A stretch of DNA of 64,000 nt, taken from NCBI RefSeq assembly GCF_900104795.1, contig NZ_FNTG01000001.1:1178001-1242000 (forward strand), in the 5' to 3' direction. The first letter of the stretch is position 1. Every line of letters begins with the position of its first letter. Shown in pieces: positions 60,504 through 64,000 of this stretch. Source of the DNA: Burkholderia sp. WP9. Its GTDB lineage: Bacteria > Pseudomonadota > Gammaproteobacteria > Burkholderiales > Burkholderiaceae. The notes under the pieces were generated by a model. That model saw only the letters and a list, made by a program, of their open reading frames with translations. It had not been told where the DNA came from and searched no databases. The position numbers and the translations under genes were made by a program.

Positions 60504-61067
60504 ATGCCGGATGCACTTGGGACAGCAATAACAAACACCAATCCTAATTCGTGTGTGATCGTACGCACGGATCGGCTTTGCAAGCCGTGGCGAATCTCTC
60601 AGGCGGGAATCGGTTTTATTGAAGCATGGGAGGCTTTCCGGCCACATCTATACGACAACGATGGCGGTGGGCGCGGTGGAAATACAACTATTGGCTTCGG
60701 GCACCTGGTTCATATGGGTCCGATATCGGGTGTATCCTCTGAAGCCCCTTTTTTGAGGGGTATATCGTTGGAGCGTGCGCACCAATTAATGCATCAGGAT
60801 TTGATAGACCCTGAACGGATCGTGAATCAACGCATAAATGTTCCGCTCTTTCAATACGAGTACGATGCATTAGTCGATTTTGTTTATAATTTGCGCAGTC
60901 ACAATGAGGGACTTTTGCATCTCGTAAACACCGGCCACTACGACCAGGTGCCAGCAAAGTTTTTGGAATATTCGTGGGCAGGCGACGTACAACCGCGTGG
61001 CATTTTAAGGCGGCGCCGTGCAGAGGGAAACATGTTCAAGGATGGGAATTACGATGCGAGCCATTAA
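60504..61067 (+). CDS. Lysozyme effector, glycoside hydrolase 24-like
   Basis: 187 residues. The T4-lysozyme/GH24 core has the catalytic Glu in GFIEAWEAFRPHLY (about residues 33-46), a Thr in GGNTTIGFGHLVH (about 59-71) and a C-terminal LHLVNTGHYDQVPAKFLEYS. No signal peptide, so secretion by T6SS rather than as phage endolysin fits the neighbours (two PAAR genes before, an LprI-type inhibitor after). It would cut the glycan strands of peptidoglycan. The 3' end overlaps the immunity gene by 14 bp. Base composition is lower in GC than tssA. Confidence 0.85.
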   Translation: MPDALGTAITNTNPNSCVIVRTDRLCKPWRISQAGIGFIEAWEAFRPHLYDNDGGGRGGNTTIGFGHLVHMGPISGVSSEAPFLRGISLERAHQLMHQDLIDPERIVNQRINVPLFQYEYDALVDFVYNLRSHNEGLLHLVNTGHYDQVPAKFLEYSWAGDVQPRGILRRRRAEGNMFKDGNYDASH

Positions 61068-61503
61068 AGCAATCATTGTAGCGACTGGCTTTGCCTTTGC
61101 CACGTCTGCATTTGCTGACGCGGCTTGTGAGAAACACGCTAAAAAGCGTAACGATTTTCTCGAATGTACAAAAGCTGACGCAGACAAGATGCTTTTTGAC
61201 TCGAAAAGTCTATATCTTAGAATTAGAGAGCAAGCCAAAGGAGACAGGCGGGCCGCGATAGACCAAAATTATCAGATATGGAAAGACAAGCTTGAATCAG
61301 ATTGCACAGTGTTAGGCTATTCATTCAATGGGTGGGGGGGAGACTACACGCCGGATACTGATTTCCAGATTGCAGAATGTCGAAAGACCATCGCGACTCA
61401 GGAATTTGAGTTTTATAAACGGCTCACATGCCCCGGCGATATGGAAACGTCTCCAGTTCCAAAGTGCGCGGCCATAAAAAAGGCGCTTGACGAGAGTCGA
61501 TAG
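61054..61503 (+). CDS. Periplasmic lysozyme inhibitor, LprI-like immunity protein
   Basis: 149 residues. A signal peptide is cleaved after ATSAFA near residue 22, then a Cys-paired helical domain of LprI/DUF1311 type (ACEKHAKKRNDFLECTKADAD; AECRKTIATQEFEFYKRLTC) follows. LprI proteins inhibit lysozyme. Overlap with the lysozyme gene and export to the periplasm make it the expected immunity protein. ATG 61054 was chosen because it begins the signal peptide. A strong terminator follows. Confidence 0.82.
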   Translation: MRAIKAIIVATGFAFATSAFADAACEKHAKKRNDFLECTKADADKMLFDSKSLYLRIREQAKGDRRAAIDQNYQIWKDKLESDCTVLGYSFNGWGGDYTPDTDFQIAECRKTIATQEFEFYKRLTCPGDMETSPVPKCAAIKKALDESR

Positions 61504-61512
61504 AAAAACACG

Positions 61513-61538
61513 ATCCCCGCTACGGCGGGGATTTTTAT
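61513..61538 (+). terminator. Factor-independent terminator after the lysozyme/inhibitor genes
   Basis: The stem ATCCCCGC (61513-61520), loop TACG and stem GCGGGGAT (61525-61532) are perfect reverse complements and are followed by TTTTATT. It lies 10 bp after the stop of the LprI-like gene. Confidence 0.92.
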
Positions 61539-61707
61539 TGGAACGAAGACCTGCGTGAAAACCGATGAGGCATGGCATCCCCTTGTCAAATGGAAGTAGT
61601 CTTTAGGAGTTCTCTGATGTCATACATGTCTGCCATGGGGATAAGTTTGCATTTGTAGTGAGAGCTACATTTGCAAACGGCGCAAGCCACTCAATCAGAG
61701 AAAAACG

Positions 61708-62157
61708 ATGACAAGCAGACGGTTATTTTTGCGTAATAGCGCATTATCTCTCGTGGGAATCACATCGCAAATTGCCCGCGCCACCCCCGAGTCGCCCCAG
61801 CTCCCTGCCACGTTGCACCACGGCTATGCGCTAACCAATGGCGCGAGCGCACTGAAGCGCGACGATGGGTCATGGATTTTTTGGGTTCGTATTATCAATT
61901 ATGATAATCCTGATGATGATATTAACGCAAGTCTAGAGCTGGCAACTGATAGGGCATTCTCGCAAATCATCGAAAACCTTCCTTTTACTCTTACGAATTC
62001 ACGATCTTTCATTGCCCAGCCGGTATACACGCCAAAATCTGGAACTTCGCAACCCTTTTATCGCTATGTGATCGGATCGAATCCTTCGACTTCTCGTTCG
62101 GTAAGTTCGGTCGTTAACTCAATTTCCCCATGGGATACTGAATCAAAGGCTGAATAA
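61708..62157 (+). CDS. Exported protein, Tat-like leader, unknown function
   Basis: 149 residues beginning MTSRRLFLRNSALSLVGITS, with a twin-arginine motif S-R-R-x-F-L and a hydrophobic stretch cleaved near ARA. The mature part is a single beta-rich domain (DGSWIFWVRIINYDNPDDDI; SLELATDRAFSQIIENLPF; SQPFYRYVIGS), like the N-terminal fibronectin-type domain of PhoD enzymes but without a catalytic part. First gene of a three-gene set with 3-bp and 4-bp junctions. Lower GC than upstream genes. Confidence 0.65.
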   Translation: MTSRRLFLRNSALSLVGITSQIARATPESPQLPATLHHGYALTNGASALKRDDGSWIFWVRIINYDNPDDDINASLELATDRAFSQIIENLPFTLTNSRSFIAQPVYTPKSGTSQPFYRYVIGSNPSTSRSVSSVVNSISPWDTESKAE

Positions 62158-62160
62158 CAA

Positions 62161-62916
62161 ATGGCAAAAGTAGAGTTGGTGTTGCAATGGGTCGAAACGG
62201 GGTCGAATTCGATGGGATCTTATCAGGCGTTCATGTCTGCAGGAAATAGTCCGAGCGACTCGCTGTCAATAATCCAGAACGGCAGCAATCTGATTGCGAC
62301 CGTATCAAATGTCAGCAATATGCTGAAACCGATCCGCATCATTACTAACGGCTTGTCAGCCACGTCCGCACTAACCCGGATCGTGACTGACTGGAAAGAC
62401 CCAAATAAAAGGGTTCAACCCGGGGATGTGCTAACTCTTGTCAGTGCGACTGGTACAATCGCCGTTACGCTACTTATATGGGCGGAAATTGGACCCGGCG
62501 CGGCAGCGGCAATTGGAGCACTCGCCCTTGCTGCTGACTTGCAGTCTTCGTTTCAACCGTATGTGAGTGCCGCTAAGGTATGGCTTGGAGCTGCATTGTC
62601 GAAGACGCTGCAGCTTTCAAAACCAGCATCCATTGCCAGCGCATCGCTTTATTGGGGAAGCGTCAACCACGGGAACGGGTATAACCTTTACACATATGAT
62701 GAGATAATGTCCGGTAAAGGTCTATTCGTCTATCTGAGTGATAGCATGACAGCGCCGGGTTTGATAAGAATCTCTGGAACCCCAGTGCCGGGTAGTTTTA
62801 CACCGGTAGCAGACTCCCTATATAAGCAGAGTTACTGCCGGGCGCTGTATGACGAGAGGGGAGGCTCGGACCTTACCAGCTGGATGAATTATTGTCAGAG
62901 TACTATGTTCCGATGA
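62161..62916 (+). CDS. Unknown protein with a hydrophobic hairpin, candidate effector
   Basis: 251 residues, no signal peptide. Polar N-terminal part (about 1-90), then two adjacent hydrophobic segments (about 91-110, VLTLVSATGTIAVTLLIWAE, and 111-127, GPGAAAAIGALALAADL) like a membrane-inserting hairpin, and a C-terminal domain with Tyr-rich motifs (LYWGSVNHGNGYNLYTYDEI) and two Cys. I do not recognise it. A soluble protein with a buried hairpin beside a multi-pass membrane protein is the pattern of pore-forming toxins with immunity. Confidence 0.6.
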   Translation: MAKVELVLQWVETGSNSMGSYQAFMSAGNSPSDSLSIIQNGSNLIATVSNVSNMLKPIRIITNGLSATSALTRIVTDWKDPNKRVQPGDVLTLVSATGTIAVTLLIWAEIGPGAAAAIGALALAADLQSSFQPYVSAAKVWLGAALSKTLQLSKPASIASASLYWGSVNHGNGYNLYTYDEIMSGKGLFVYLSDSMTAPGLIRISGTPVPGSFTPVADSLYKQSYCRALYDERGGSDLTSWMNYCQSTMFR

Positions 62917-63308
62917 AGACGCCTGCAATGCCACTCAGTATTCGAGCTGCCATCGTCGCTTTTTTTCTTGCCTTTCTATGTGAGGTATCGGTAGAAGGCG
63001 TTTTGTTATGGAGTTTGCCTTTAAAGCCGACAGGATGGGTCGCTATAATCGCAAGCCTTATAGCTAATCCGTTGGCACTGGTGTATGCAATGAAACGCCG
63101 AAAATGGGCCTTTGATCTTCTCAAGTGGATCGCAGCGTTTAGCATTGTATGGACCGTGTCCGGTGGACCCTATCTTTCGGTATTAGGCGTGTGGTCTATC
63201 GCTCTTATTGCGCTTTGCGTATGGCTTCGCGTTCTAGCGTTTATCATGCTACGGCGCGAGTCGGCGAGAGAGTGGATCGACTCCGCTATGGCGGCACGCC
63301 ACCTGTAG
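62913..63308 (+). CDS. Four-helix membrane protein, candidate immunity protein
   Basis: 131 residues from ATG 62913 (MKTPAMPLSIRAAIVAFFLA), overlapping the previous stop (ATGA). Four hydrophobic helices are seen (about 10-32, 38-55, 65-82, 88-108), then a short basic C-terminus (RRESAREWIDSAMAARHL). No known motif. Coupling to the hairpin protein gene suggests protection of the producer's inner membrane against it. A terminator follows. Confidence 0.6.
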   Translation: MKTPAMPLSIRAAIVAFFLAFLCEVSVEGVLLWSLPLKPTGWVAIIASLIANPLALVYAMKRRKWAFDLLKWIAAFSIVWTVSGGPYLSVLGVWSIALIALCVWLRVLAFIMLRRESAREWIDSAMAARHL

Positions 63309-63343
63309 CGCAGGACAAGGGACGAATCTGCGCCGCGGATATT

Positions 63344-63369
63344 GACGCCCGCTTCGTGCGGGCGTCTTT
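63344..63369 (+). terminator. Factor-independent terminator after the three-gene cassette
   Basis: Stem GACGCCCGC (63344-63352), loop TTCGT, stem GCGGGCGTC (63358-63366), followed by TTTA. It lies 36 bp after the membrane protein stop. The T-run is short. Confidence 0.75.
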
Positions 63370-63423
63370 ACGTAGTTTCTCAAGGGTCGCTTTCGCAGGA
63401 GCGGGAATCGATCCTCTCGGCAC

Positions 63424-63873
63424 TCAAGGCTTCAGCAGCCTGTAAACAGTCAGGGATTTATGCAACGACAGAAGTGACCACGCATTGAGCAGGCCGACTG
63501 AACAAATCCAGAAAATCATCCGGCCTGTACCCGTTTCAGCGCTTACCTGCCTGATGGACAGCAGCACTCCAAGCAGCACACTGAACACACATAGCGCGAT
63601 TTGGTGCCCAGGTGAATTGACGCCGTAAATCTCACCCGTTGCGTGATTAAGCCAACCTACCAACGTTTGCCAGTTTTCCGTATCGCGCAGTACCGCAGTC
63701 ACCACCATGCCGTTTTCGAGTCGGGGCGCACCGTCTATCTGTACAGCGTAGTGACGTTTTCCCTCGACCGTCACGTTAAAAGCCAGTCTCACTATTCTCG
63801 ATCCATACCTATCTTTCTCTGCGACTATCCCGCTGATATTTTCAAGTGTGACTGTAGTTGCGTGGTAGGTCAT
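63424..63873 (-). CDS. Hypothetical membrane protein
   Basis: 149 residues. An N-terminal beta-rich part (ENISGIVAEKDRYGSRIVRL; DGAPRLENGMVVTAV, about 10-65) is followed by two hydrophobic helices (about 88-105 and 118-135). There is no signal peptide. I do not recognise the family; the layout resembles small DUF-type membrane proteins that sit beside T6SS effector genes. It is convergent to the three-gene cassette. ATG at 63873. Confidence 0.6.
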   Translation of the reverse strand: MTYHATTVTLENISGIVAEKDRYGSRIVRLAFNVTVEGKRHYAVQIDGAPRLENGMVVTAVLRDTENWQTLVGWLNHATGEIYGVNSPGHQIALCVFSVLLGVLLSIRQVSAETGTGRMIFWICSVGLLNAWSLLSLHKSLTVYRLLKP

Positions 63874-64000
63874 AGGCGGGTCATGCTTCAGGCGGATCAG
63901 AGGAACACCAAATATAACCCGCTCGCCATCTTGTATTTCCTTCTACTCATCCGCCAATGTCGGATCAAGATCTTCGCGCTAAAGATGTGTTCACCGGCTG
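63874..64000. other. Window end, no assignable gene
   Basis: An ATG at 63957 opens a plus-strand frame (MSDQDLRAKDVFTG) that runs off the edge, but no RBS precedes it. A minus-strand frame is also open to the edge. Too short to decide. Confidence 0.3.

Overview
The window reads as a piece of a GC-rich betaproteobacterial genome, most likely Paraburkholderia or Burkholderia sensu lato. The evidence is the codon bias, the hopanoid cyclitol-ether genes (hpnI/J/K/L), a furan-degradation (hmf) cluster of the type described in Cupriavidus and Paraburkholderia, and a type VI secretion (T6SS) locus. The species is an inference. I saw no rRNA, tRNA, CRISPR array or complete insertion sequence.

Left part (1-14,400): the 3' end of ilvA; a pobA truncated at its 3' end; an orphan ParA-type ATPase; a glutathione S-transferase; a C-terminal remnant of an LpxO-like lipid A hydroxylase; several small exported proteins; a Crp/Fnr-type regulator next to a TauD-type dioxygenase; a uronate block (kduI-kduD-iclR divergent from kdgT) followed by a ketoglutarate-semialdehyde dehydrogenase gene; and a cold-shock gene.

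Hopanoid part (14,400-23,200): hpnJ, a GT21-type glycosyltransferase, a tiny coupled ORF and hpnL lie left of a two-component system; a membrane protein, hpnI and hpnK lie right of it. Both outer operons carry the same 23-bp element containing a PmrA/QseB-type box (CTTAAG-N5-CTTCAG), each with a -10-like hexamer 10 nt downstream. The simplest reading is that the embedded two-component system controls a hopanoid-modification regulon.

Furan part (23,200-37,600): a complete candidate pathway from furfural/hydroxymethylfurfural and furandicarboxylate to 2-oxoglutarate. The order is hmfF (UbiD-like), hmfG (UbiX-like), hmfABC (molybdenum furoyl-CoA dehydrogenase with a fused CoxG-like domain), hmfD (ligase), hmfE (hydrolase), hmfH (GMC oxidase) and an MFS transporter. 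Two paralogous LysR regulators bracket it. Then come proQ, a membrane-anchored TAXI protein and a three-gene copper-type module (DUF2946, outer-membrane-type protein, CopC).

T6SS part (42,200-64,000): a minus-strand block (tssH-tssB-tssC-amidase effector-immunity-hcp-tssJ-tssK-tssL-tssM) diverges from a plus-strand block (TagK-like protein, tssE, tssA, two PAAR proteins, lysozyme effector, LprI-type immunity) across a conspicuously AT-rich intergenic region. tssF, tssG and vgrG are absent from the window. The right end is lower in GC and carries an unrecognised three-gene cassette (exported protein, protein with a hydrophobic hairpin, multi-pass membrane protein), which is a candidate for a new effector/immunity set. 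A porin gene fragment lies between tssA and the PAAR genes.
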